A stretch of 64,000 nt of DNA from Kalmanozyma brasiliensis GHG001 (taxonomy: Eukaryota; Basidiomycota; Ustilaginomycetes; Ustilaginales). Made by a program: the position numbers and the translations under genes. Shown piece by piece: positions 48,801 to 57,035 of this stretch (within the stretch, counting starts at the first letter, position 1; each line of letters opens with the position of its first letter). The notes beneath the pieces were generated by a model that saw nothing but the letters and a program-made list of their open reading frames with translations, had not been told where the DNA came from and searched no databases. The stretch lies in the NCBI RefSeq assembly GCF_000497045.1, contig NW_015961988.1, positions 310,001 through 374,000 of the forward strand. Reading direction: 5' to 3'.

Positions 48801-49323
48801 TGAAGTTGCGAAAGTCGGTGGGCGAGATCTCTGGATGAACCGAAGCTGGGACCCAAAAGAGATGACTTGGGTCTTTGGGCGAAGATGGACTGGTGGAAGT
48901 CAAACTCGTCGGTGACGAGGCACGAGCTCTTGAATCGTATGCATCGCTACTGCTAGGTGAAGTCGAAGGCGAAAGGTGTGATGGTGAAGTCACGATGGAC
49001 TCGACGCCAGACGAAGGTTCAGCGCCTTGACCCCTGCGTCTCGCCGTGAAGCGAGCTCGTTCATTGGAGTAGCTCTGGTTGGGAGATAGGGATCCAGTCG
49101 AGGAAGAGGAAGGACTGCGTATTGGTACGGCGCCATCGTCTACCAAGCTATAGCCGCGCCTCTCTCGCTCGGGCGATGGAATGGAAAGAAGTTCCTGTCC
49201 GCCGCCATAGGCTGCTGCGAGGTCGGGAAGGTCCGGATCGAGCAAGGCGCGGTTGACGGAATGCCTGCGATGCGATTTGAGCGCTTCGACCTCGCGCGCC
49301 AGCTCATCGTCTGTGATACGCAT
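45832..49323 (-). CDS. Zds1/Zds2-like protein (PP2A-Cdc55 regulator)
   Basis: A protein of 1163 residues. The Zds C-terminal domain (PF08632) is clear at about 750-812, with YARYPIHIERAVYRLSHIKL and ANPRRPLYEQVLISNLMFWY. A conserved N-terminal motif is seen at about 154-175, HLFWVPASVHPEISPTDFRN. Zds proteins bind and direct the Cdc55 form of PP2A in yeast and fission yeast, affecting mitotic entry, polarity, wall integrity and stress. The rest is Ser/Pro/Gln-rich and disordered, including a poly-Gln run (about 619-636), a second Gln/Gly-rich run (about 820-840) and a strongly basic/acidic Lys-Glu-Arg block before the Zds domain. The Zds domain sits two thirds along, leaving a tail of about 350 residues, whereas in yeast it is C-terminal. 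The start at 49323 is the only upstream ATG with sensible context. Confidence 0.87.
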   Translation of the reverse strand: MRITDDELAREVEALKSHRRHSVNRALLDPDLPDLAAAYGGGQELLSIPSPERERRGYSLVDDGAVPIRSPSSSSTGSLSPNQSYSNERARFTARRRGQGAEPSSGVESIVTSPSHLSPSTSPSSSDAYDSRARASSPTSLTSTSPSSPKDPSHLFWVPASVHPEISPTDFRNFIKEHAARAVTQHAGADDGATEQDSLPPLAVGESPIAQRLNSVRRQQQQQQGRQQSSSDARGTLIGRSTSLSRRGSTLRRQYRPEQDTDDTDDDKAPRPLQRNRSGLSKGTYGLPIPNLTIDDLQKLEAAAEEASQTQDPAMLRSVLRRTLSLNTGPDLDTIDAMPAESAVDPDEPIIVPKPGQILRRAARTKMRKASGDATRGNLAARRRAPRSSTDAESAGTAAEGSRAWELQQGDSEDMERRLSGQSELSSGADDDSSAGDASSRPVSTEATDSIVDAYSRDSYQSDVSHRTSVTSAVDSVRYDSTSALRAEPESTQKPPRPPTQDLYAALAGAQPALEGAVHQPSASQHAASRVNESMQSSRPDAPTTSSNQIKPIAVSHLPPVKSFEKTMPSQQQQKQAPRPASAEGQGAYVAQEAQRRDAQPVPHISQPPAAPALTKQQPQQQQQQQQQQQQQQQQQQAQRPSQPTPSQGVTSPPPPTLTLNKHKEKDRKGAFGLSWFGLGKDDEDERKESHRKREKHEKRERKEREREESHKDESSSSSFLGALFGKKKGHDEPSQHAPSRPTNGQLTAGSLLERNEMYGKTGGAYYYARYPIHIERAVYRLSHIKLANPRRPLYEQVLISNLMFWYLSIVNRTQPGQYGAAQTQQQQQGQGQGQVQQGNGTTPSEQNGPNAAAPTNSIANGYAPAIDTSSAYDGIESSPDSEDSGAEQWAPTANSGQGNGAALKQKRNGLVKPNRAPAASRGRSAEMPMKQPGYGMQHRQIDDDLKTMGSQHSGFVVGQVVDVKALQANTPYRLVPDPRVDGGGHQDQAKSATTDYLGLGHQFESSEPLWDGDMQQGGSDGDDPRRVSDKPALRTYRAEAEKERAWLGMRNSTGRLSPTPPGETPAELRREPSHPQGRSLSLGGIRTADWERKPADRSRKSSMGHISPSASQGLSASSSNGSIEVYGGMTTSTSAPFEYGREGMQLSSEMMDAARSSQSRRR
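47413..47466. repeat. poly-Gln-encoding CAG/CAA repeat in the Zds-like gene
   Basis: On the coding strand about 18 consecutive Gln codons, mixed CAG and CAA. The mixture lowers the slippage rate compared with pure CAG. Confidence 0.9.
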
Positions 49324-50677
49324 CGTGCCGCCCGACGAGTAGACCCTAGGAGTCGACGCCTATTGAATGCTGGATGACGACGCTGTTGCTGCTCGTGTTC
49401 AGATTCGAGTCTGAGAGGAATGGGTGTGAAGGTGCACGGATCCAAGCCGTGTGATGACGGAAGAGGCGAAGACGATGCAGAGACTGGCTTTAGAGTCAGT
49501 TGTCCATTGGTAGCTCGAGATGCTGCGTGTCTTGCTTAGATCGAGCAAGCGTGCCAGGCGTTGACGAGGAGGGGGTTCAAACTGGGAAGGACGAGAAGGG
49601 AGCGAAGTGATGGTGACTCCAAAGCGGATCTGAGGGTGCTTCACGAAGTCGCTGGTGGTGTGCGAGGTCGGTGCGATCCGATGAATGCAGCTAGCAATTG
49701 AACCCTCGACCGGAACGACTGGTCGGATGCAACAGGTTGCAGGGGCTGCGATCGAGCAGAGGTAGTTTGTGAGGGTGAAGACGAGCTGTCGTAGCGAGTA
49801 CCAGCTCTTCCCGGCTGAGTTCGAGCGTACCCTCGAAGTGATCCGCGGTGCGTCCCTGAGAGGCTTCGATCGAAATGCAGGCTAGGTTGGCTTGATCTGC
49901 GTCGCAATACGTGTCAGCGACGGCGATTGCCTTGCGACAGGAGTTGGCGCCGAGAAGGAGGCAGCGCAAGGCCTGTAGATGGTGATGAGTAGGAAGGTGC
50001 GTGTCGAGGGTGACGTTGAATCGAATGGAGTCGCAATCACGAATCACGAATCCCAGAGAGATGCAGGGAGCGGAATGGATGAGTGAGTGACAGCGTGCCT
50101 GGTCTGGAAAAGGGCACACGGGTGGGGAAAGCCGTGTCAAAGACAGCAATTCTGCTGCTGCTGCTGCCCCATTGTCGTCGCAATAAAAAGGGTTCTAAAT
50201 TGGCAAAAATCCGAAGGAGCGTGCTCTCTCGCTTGGACCTCTCTCTCACTCGAGAGACTGTGCAACCAACGAAGCAAGCAAGCAGCCCGCATCATCGCCC
50301 TTTTTTTAGCCACGAGCCAGCACCTCGCCGGTTTGCAGATCGGGCGCTTTTCTGGGCGGATGCAGCTGGGAAATTGACATGCCAAGCCAGCGCAGATCGG
50401 GCGGGCATGTCCCGACCCCAAATGCAGTCCTCACTTAGCACTCCTCACCCCCATAGCAAAGCATGGCCCTCTCGAGAGGGTTCTTGGCGAGGATCGTCAT
50501 GCGAGCGAGCACACATGTTGCCAGGAGAGCCAGGAACAGTATAACCAATCACAGACGTCTACGCCAAAGACAAAGCATGATAGAGTCATATCGTCGTGGC
50601 ATGCAAGGGTATATATGTGAACGATTGTGGGTCCCTCCTGTCAGCCGATCCAGACGGACGTGTCAAGCTGAACTTCC
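49324..50677. other. gene-free stretch upstream of the Zds-like gene
   Basis: A 1.35 kb stretch between two minus-strand genes, presumably the Zds-like promoter and leader. No convincing ORF. Confidence 0.5.
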
Positions 50678-52267
50678 CTACTTCTGACCTCGAAGAAACA
50701 GCGACGACTTGAACGACTTGAGCTTGTTGCCCTCGGAGCTGACATCGGAGCTCGAGTTGCTTGCGCCATTGCTTCCCTTCCACGGTCTCTCCTTGTTCTT
50801 CTTCTTCTCCTTCCCTCCATCCTCCTTCAGGAACGCCGCTTCGGCGCGAAGGATGCTGATGGGCTCGTATCCCACCTGCTCCCCTTCCTTCTTCCTGTGC
50901 TTGTTCAAATGCTTGCTGGACAGCTTCTGACCGCTCGACGTCACGGTGGCGGCGGCGAGCCTCTCGGGCATCCTGTTGAGCCTCGCGTACTCCACCGGAT
51001 CAACATGACCCTGCAGGTAGTGGTTCGACATCAACGGGGGCAGATCTTCCGCCACAACACCACTGCCGCTCGACCCCCGTCGCTCGGGGATCGGGAAAAT
51101 GGGATTGAGGTTGGAGGACGAGTCGAGTTCCGCATCGAGCCCGCACGATGTGTTCTCCAGACGCGCGCGTTGGATGATTTCGCGCGGATCGAGATCGCGC
51201 GTGCTGCTGCTGTGGGAGGAAGAGGAGGTGATGGAGTTGAGGCGAGAGGCGCGAGGGGCTCGAATGGTCCCCTGATGGGAATCGTGGGGAAGGAGGGTGG
51301 GCAGCTTGAAGGCGAACACGTCCTCGTCACTGCTCTCGCCGGATGGCAAGACAAGGGGGTGGCTGCTGCTCGGCTGCAGACCAGTCGTCTGCGATGAAGG
51401 AGTATCGCCTGTGCTGACGGTGGGCTTGGGCGGCGGCAAAGGCGGTAAAGGCTCGAGCGGTGCTGTTCGCTTAGCTCCGCTCTGCGTTCGTGCTCGTGCT
51501 GATGGTAGGTGCGGCCTGTCTTGCTCCGCCGTCTCGTCAAAGACCGAGTGAGCTGCAGCTCGTCTCGTGGGCATCAGCCTCGAAGCGCTCTTGGTCTCCT
51601 CCGCTCCGTCGTCCGCAGCCTCCAGAAACATCGACTTGGCCTTGCCCTTGATAAGCATCAGATCCTCGAGTCCGATCTCGATCGTGTCGACGTTCCACTG
51701 CTCCTTGCCGGTGCTACTGTTTATGTCCCTCGTGGGCACGCCGGGGAACTGGTCCATGTGCAGAAGCTCGTCCGAGTCGTAGGTGGCGCGCGAGTCGGTG
51801 AAGCCGAGAACAGGCAGATGGTGAACCCCGAATGCGCCGTCGTCCGCCTTCTTACTTCGCTGCATCTTCTTCTTCATGCCCGTCAAGCGTGGTTGGCCGT
51901 TGGTATGCTCGCGCTGCACGACCGGCTCGACGAATTTGAGCAGGGACGGCTTCGAGTGGCTCACACTGCTCAGCGCCTCGTCAACGTCGGACGTATCGTC
52001 CAGTGACGGTGCCACGTCGGTGCAGCCCGTCTCGCAATCGCTGTGCGTCATGTCGGCAGAGTAGTCGCCGCAGTCGCGTCGGCAGAGCGAGGGCGGATAA
52101 GATTCGGTGTACGTGTTGAGGCTGTGCGAGAGACTCGGTTGACTGGTGTTGGACGGATAGCGGCCAGAGTCGAAGCTGCGGTCGTACGTTGGGTGGCGAT
52201 ACATCGACTCGGCTGCTTTGGACAGTGTCGCAGCTAGGTAGTGAGGGTCTTGCTGCGTTGTCGACAT
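50678..52267 (-). CDS. Hypothetical Ser-rich, mostly disordered protein
   Basis: A 529-residue frame with an ATG at 52267 and no recognised domain. Most of it is Ser/Pro/Asp-rich. Less disordered islands include HHLPVLGFTDSRATYDSDEL (about 148-168), EQWNVDTIEIGLEDLMLIKG (about 187-206), NHYLQGHVDPVEYARLNRMP (about 430-449) and a basic C-terminus (KEKKKNKERPWKG, then KSFKSSLFLRGQK). There is no signal peptide or membrane segment. The long stop-free frame with protein-like composition and no comparable frame on the opposite strand supports a real gene. Function is unknown, and it may be specific to smuts or close relatives. Confidence 0.7.
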   Translation of the reverse strand: MSTTQQDPHYLAATLSKAAESMYRHPTYDRSFDSGRYPSNTSQPSLSHSLNTYTESYPPSLCRRDCGDYSADMTHSDCETGCTDVAPSLDDTSDVDEALSSVSHSKPSLLKFVEPVVQREHTNGQPRLTGMKKKMQRSKKADDGAFGVHHLPVLGFTDSRATYDSDELLHMDQFPGVPTRDINSSTGKEQWNVDTIEIGLEDLMLIKGKAKSMFLEAADDGAEETKSASRLMPTRRAAAHSVFDETAEQDRPHLPSARARTQSGAKRTAPLEPLPPLPPPKPTVSTGDTPSSQTTGLQPSSSHPLVLPSGESSDEDVFAFKLPTLLPHDSHQGTIRAPRASRLNSITSSSSHSSSTRDLDPREIIQRARLENTSCGLDAELDSSSNLNPIFPIPERRGSSGSGVVAEDLPPLMSNHYLQGHVDPVEYARLNRMPERLAAATVTSSGQKLSSKHLNKHRKKEGEQVGYEPISILRAEAAFLKEDGGKEKKKNKERPWKGSNGASNSSSDVSSEGNKLKSFKSSLFLRGQK

Positions 52268-55046
52268 GATAGTCCACCCGGTTGTCGAGCGATGCCTTGG
52301 TCAATTGGACTTCTGCCCGCAGCCTCGAGGGTGTCGCTGAGAAGCCTGCCCTTTCGTCGTCAAGCAGCAGCTGGTGGGTCGATAAGTAGACCGAGCGCAA
52401 TGCAAGCCGAGGCTGGAAGCGCTAGACAAATGAAAGAGTCAAGAATCAGGTCGTGAAGATCGGAAGCGTCTTTGAAGGCTACACGAATGGGTTGCGATGG
52501 TGTTCAGCGGCGAAGATGATGCTGTGTACTTAAGGATGGGCACCGGAGACCCACAGAGCTGGTTATGAGAGGTCAAACGGTGGCTGGCTCCGGTCTCTCC
52601 TGTCCGAAACGAATGCCGTACTAGCCGAGTGTGTGTATGCGTCAAAGCCAGAAGGGGCGTCACAAAGTTTGCTCGTAGTTGCTGCTCGTTGGTGGGCGAA
52701 CGATCCAAAGGAAGGGAAGCGAAGCTCGCTAGAACCAGCTCCGTTGTGGCTTGTTTGTCCCCTGACGGAGAGAACAGGTGTGCAGGAGGAACGAGCGAGA
52801 GCGGAGTCGGTGGCTGACCATGCAGGTGATGTATCAGCAGGAACACAACAGCGAGAGGTACGGATCAAAGGAGGGCAGATGAGCACACTGATCGTGTTGG
52901 GACACAAGCTGCAAGTCGTCAGGAAAGCCACCAATCCGAGCAGCATCCAAAGAGGCACGAGGATGCGTGCAGACCGGTGAGTTGCAACCAAAAGCGAATG
53001 CTGCCGGGCGTACCAGCCGAGGGAGGACAGGGGAGCATGTGTGCCATGCAGCTCAACTCTATCTGCCGTAAGCGAGGTGGATGACAGCACGTCACCCTTG
53101 CACTGTGTTTGAGAAATCGAGCAGGCTTGATCCCGAAAGAGGCGCAGTTGACCAGTAAGGAGGGAGGACATGACGTCCGACGGAAGCTGAAAAGTGGCAC
53201 ATCAGCATGAGGGTGGGGGGGAGACGCCGATGTCGAGAGCAAGCGAGTTTGCGATCGACCGCGTGCATGGCATTGCTACTCCGAGCAGCGAGACGAGAAT
53301 TCGCAGCTGGTTCGGGAAGATGAGCCGGCTTGGTCGCTCTCAGCTCCAACGTGCGGCAGGACACAGCTTGGTCGAAACAGGTGAAAAGACTTTCCCACGG
53401 TGACTTTGTCTGCATTGTCGTCGACAACAATGCTCTAGGGCTGATGGCATGCAGGGTCATTGCTCTAAGCGAGCACCTTTTCAGTGGAGCCGAGATGCCA
53501 TGTGGACACTTTAGCTTTTCAATGAGACTTTTTCGACGGTCGATGTGGCCGGGAAATCGACCTTCCCGGCCAAACAGCAGTCGAACGAGTTTCAAATCCT
53601 CGACTGGTAAACTCCGACTCGCAGAGCCAAGTCCATTCAATCACGGTCCGAAGAGGGAAAGGAGGTGAGGGCAAACCGGTCACGGTGACGAATCATTTCC
53701 AAACTCAGACCGAAGAAAACAGCCCCTCAGCTGATGATTGGGCAGTCGAACCGCAGCGAGGTGTGGCTTTCCCACTGGTGCTGAGGTCGAGTCTTGACAA
53801 CACTGCATGTTGCTTCTGGCCTGCATATCAGCCACGAGCTAGGCGTGCTTCTGCTGGATGCGCGCGTGGGACAAGTTCATCCGGATGCAATGCCCCGTGA
53901 GGCGAAAGGCGACCACGTCCGCAAATGGACTGCCATCAAGCCAGGTAGTCAACCTCCTTTCACCCGAGAGCAGACGTCGGATCAGACGCTCGCTTCTCGA
54001 GCATGATTGTGCACGTCGACGAGCTTCCATCCGTGCTGTCAAGCCTCTAAGCGAGAGAACACTCTTTCGCAACTTCACGCTCCGCTCCAATCGGGTGGTT
54101 TCACTTTGGCAAACTCGAAGCCGGTCTCCTGCCTTGATTCGTCGTTTGAGTTTGGTGCCGTCCTTTCCCTTGCTTTTGCGTGCCATCAGAGCAGTGTGGG
54201 TCCGGTGCAAGGGACAGCAGAGCTGGTCTCTTGGAGTCACATCCTACGTTGTGTGCGACAGCGTCTGGCAGTCGAGCACGATCGCTCCTAGTGGCATTCA
54301 GCGTGGTCTTTGAAGACACGCCGTGGTTCTCTCGCTGCTGTTCTGGCCACCGATTCTGCTTCGGGCGACCCACATCCGACCTCACCTCGTTCAACGGCAC
54401 AAAGACAGGGGCACGTCTTTCTCGAGCGCGCAGATCCGCGGTAAACACAGGAGCGGACTTTCAACGGGCCCCTCGCGGACCACTTTCGTCGGACTTGAGG
54501 CCACATTGGCGGGCCTCGACTCGTTGGCAAGGTCAAATGGGGGAGATGAAGCTCGGATCGCGGGGCGCGGGCGATGAATCGGCCGATGCTGCCTTTCGAA
54601 AAACGAGGATGCAGGCTGCACGGGGCCAGGGTTGAATTTTGGCGCCTCCTTTCTCGTCCCTCTTTTTCTTATCTGTCTTGCTTGAAAAGATGAGCTCGTC
54701 GCGAGCTGACGACGACGAACCAAACTCAGTCATCCAGACCGAGGATGCTCCGCGGGAAAAGCAGACGCAACGCTTGCAGTCGGAACTTAGCACAGTCTCA
54801 ACCACAACCGTGCGGCCTGTCGGCCGAATAGATTGCGATCGGGCCCCATATCGACCGATCCATCCCATCATCCTCTCATCCTTTTCCTCATGCTTCCACT
54901 CAGTCTCGCTCACACACAAACAGCAGTCCTTGATGAGCTCCTGTGATGCGAATGCCATTTCATGCGTGGTATACGTGTATGAGTGATGAAAACAGCTACG
55001 TGATTATGCGGGACTATAGAAAGACAGCTGGTATAGTGGGGGGAGA
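52268..55046. other. 2.8 kb gene-free stretch downstream of the WOPR gene
   Basis: It lies between the start of the hypothetical gene (minus) and the stop of the WOPR gene (minus). Short frames on both strands show no domain or signal peptide. It should include the hypothetical gene's promoter and the WOPR 3' UTR. Confidence 0.5.
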
Positions 55047-57035
55047 TCAGATGCGGACGCTGAACCTGTCGAGCGCCGCCCTGTCCATCCGTGAGAAAGC
55101 CGGCTTGACCAGCTCGTCTTCGGGGCTGTTGCTAGGAGCCGAGGTGGGCGGAGTTGTATTCGAAGGCAACGAGTCGTCGCTGGAGCCGCTGCCGCTGCGA
55201 AGGCTGAGCAGCGCGCCGACCGCCGAGTCGTGCTGCTCTTTGAAGCCCAGGGGACCGCTGTGGGTGGAACGGAGCTTGGAGACGCCCTCGTCGTCCGAGC
55301 TCACACGACCGAGCGGGCGAATGGGCGCGAGCATGTCCTGTGCGGACGAGTGAGGGTCGCTCATGCTTGAACTGCGCATGCGCTGCAGGCGTGGACGGAC
55401 GGGTTTCGTGTCGTCTTCGAACGAGGGTGCGCCACGGAAGTCTTGATACGATCGTTTGCGACTGTACAACAGACCGGCGCTGCCAGGCGCTTCAAGCGTA
55501 GCGTCTTTGCTGTTGCGACGAACCGCGAGCTCTGCGTACTTGGAGTCGACGGGGATGGGTCGGATGGGCAACAGGCCGCGTGCTTCGTGCAGCGGCGTCA
55601 CCTCGGCAGCGTAGGGCAGGCGATCGGCGGTCTCGGTCTTGATGGCGCTGTAAGGCGACATGTGGCTGTCAGGCCCACGCCTCGAGCTCGACTCGCGTGG
55701 TGAGAGATGGTGCGGATCCCTCGAGCCGGGTGAGATGCGACCACGATCCATAGCAGCCCGCTCGTCGGCGTATGCCCTTGGACTGGGCGACATCTTGCGA
55801 GCGTGGAAGCTATTCTCTCGCGAATGAACGCTGGGCTCACCGTGCGATGCGCGCAGGTCCACAGGTTCCCTGTGAGCAGGGCTGGGAGGCGATGCAGAGC
55901 CCTCGTCAAAGTCGTCAGGGTTGACGCCAGGGGGCAAGTCGCCGGCACGGCTAATCGGGTCGGGATACTCGGCCTCATCGATCTCGAGACCCCACTCGCC
56001 GCCGTTCTCGCCAACAAAGCGCGGGTCTTCGCTCACCCTTCGAAGCAAGCCTTCGCGAACGTCGCGCTTGGTGTAGTACGAAATGACGTGCAGCTTGCGA
56101 CCCGAGGTGGTGGTCATGCTAAACGACTGCTTGATGAGACCATCGGCCTTGTAGAGGTTCGAGGTGGGACCGCCGGTGATTGAAGAGGAGGGCTTCTTGC
56201 GTGCCTCGAGCTCGCGGTAGGTCAAGAAGCAACCACTGACGCGACTAGCGGACCAGCACTTGCCGTCGGTCCATCGTCGCATACCAGCCTCCTTCTCGTC
56301 CCAGACAAAGATGCTGCCGGAGCAAATGAGATCGGCGCGCTCCGAATCGAGCAGACGACGGTTGACACGTCGCGGAGGAGGCAGACCGGGAGCCCCAGCA
56401 TCGTCGACGAGATCGCACGCTGCGAGCAGGAGGATGGCATCCTTGGTGGTCTTGATGTGACCTCGGTAGGTGGGCTGCTGCTGCGAGCCGGTGGGCATCG
56501 AGATCGGGTGGGCGATGGAAGCGCGCATGGCGTGCATCGAGGAAGAGGCAGATGAGGCGTGGTGCGAAGGGTGCAGATGACGCGCGTGTGCTGCGTGGCC
56601 GGGGTGCTGCGAGTGGGCGTGGTAGCCGTACGCGTAAGGTGCGTAGGACTGGGCGGCATGGATGGCAGGAGGAGAACGAGCGCCGGCGTAGCCATAGTGG
56701 GCGTCTTGGGGGTGGGGAGCGTGTCTGTGGTGAAGAGGCGGGGGAGGCAGAGGACCGCGTTCGTCGTAGTACGAGTGATGCTGTCTTGTGTAGGTGGGGT
56801 GAGGAGCGTGGTGAGCCGGGTAGGCACGCTCGGTCGGGTACGAGTGGTCGGCGGGATACATGGGACCGTGAGGTGGGGCGGGAAGCGGACCTCGTGGCAT
56901 GGTCTGAGATCGAGCAAAGTCGGGCCTGGGGGGAGCCTGTTGTCGGTTGGAGTAAGCGTGCATGGTGGCGTTGTGTTCAGCGTGATGCGAGTAGCGATCG
57001 TTGGTGTACGCAGAGTTGGAGTAGTGTGCTGGCAT
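55047..57035 (-). CDS. Gti1/Pac2 (WOPR) family transcription factor
   Basis: WOPR proteins (Wor1, Ryp1, Gti1, Pac2, smut Ros1) are DNA-binding master switches of fungal development. The start is the first true ATG at 57035 (MPAHYS), giving 662 residues. WOPRa is at about 190-280: TYRGHIKTTKDAILLLAACD, then RRVNRRLLDSERADLICSGS, FVWDEKEAGMRRWTDGKCWS and SRVSGCFLTYREL. WOPRb is at about 300-335, with LIKQSFSMTTTSGRKLHVIS and YYTKRDV. The first 185 residues are His/Pro/Tyr/Ala-rich and the last 320 are disordered. In most family members the WOPR domain is close to the N-terminus, so this long N-terminal extension is notable. U. maydis has a WOPR factor, Ros1, needed for sporogenesis; whether this is Ros1 or another paralogue cannot be decided here. 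The gene-free stretch upstream is 4.2 kb. Confidence 0.92.
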   Translation of the reverse strand: MPAHYSNSAYTNDRYSHHAEHNATMHAYSNRQQAPPRPDFARSQTMPRGPLPAPPHGPMYPADHSYPTERAYPAHHAPHPTYTRQHHSYYDERGPLPPPPLHHRHAPHPQDAHYGYAGARSPPAIHAAQSYAPYAYGYHAHSQHPGHAAHARHLHPSHHASSASSSMHAMRASIAHPISMPTGSQQQPTYRGHIKTTKDAILLLAACDLVDDAGAPGLPPPRRVNRRLLDSERADLICSGSIFVWDEKEAGMRRWTDGKCWSASRVSGCFLTYRELEARKKPSSSITGGPTSNLYKADGLIKQSFSMTTTSGRKLHVISYYTKRDVREGLLRRVSEDPRFVGENGGEWGLEIDEAEYPDPISRAGDLPPGVNPDDFDEGSASPPSPAHREPVDLRASHGEPSVHSRENSFHARKMSPSPRAYADERAAMDRGRISPGSRDPHHLSPRESSSRRGPDSHMSPYSAIKTETADRLPYAAEVTPLHEARGLLPIRPIPVDSKYAELAVRRNSKDATLEAPGSAGLLYSRKRSYQDFRGAPSFEDDTKPVRPRLQRMRSSSMSDPHSSAQDMLAPIRPLGRVSSDDEGVSKLRSTHSGPLGFKEQHDSAVGALLSLRSGSGSSDDSLPSNTTPPTSAPSNSPEDELVKPAFSRMDRAALDRFSVRI

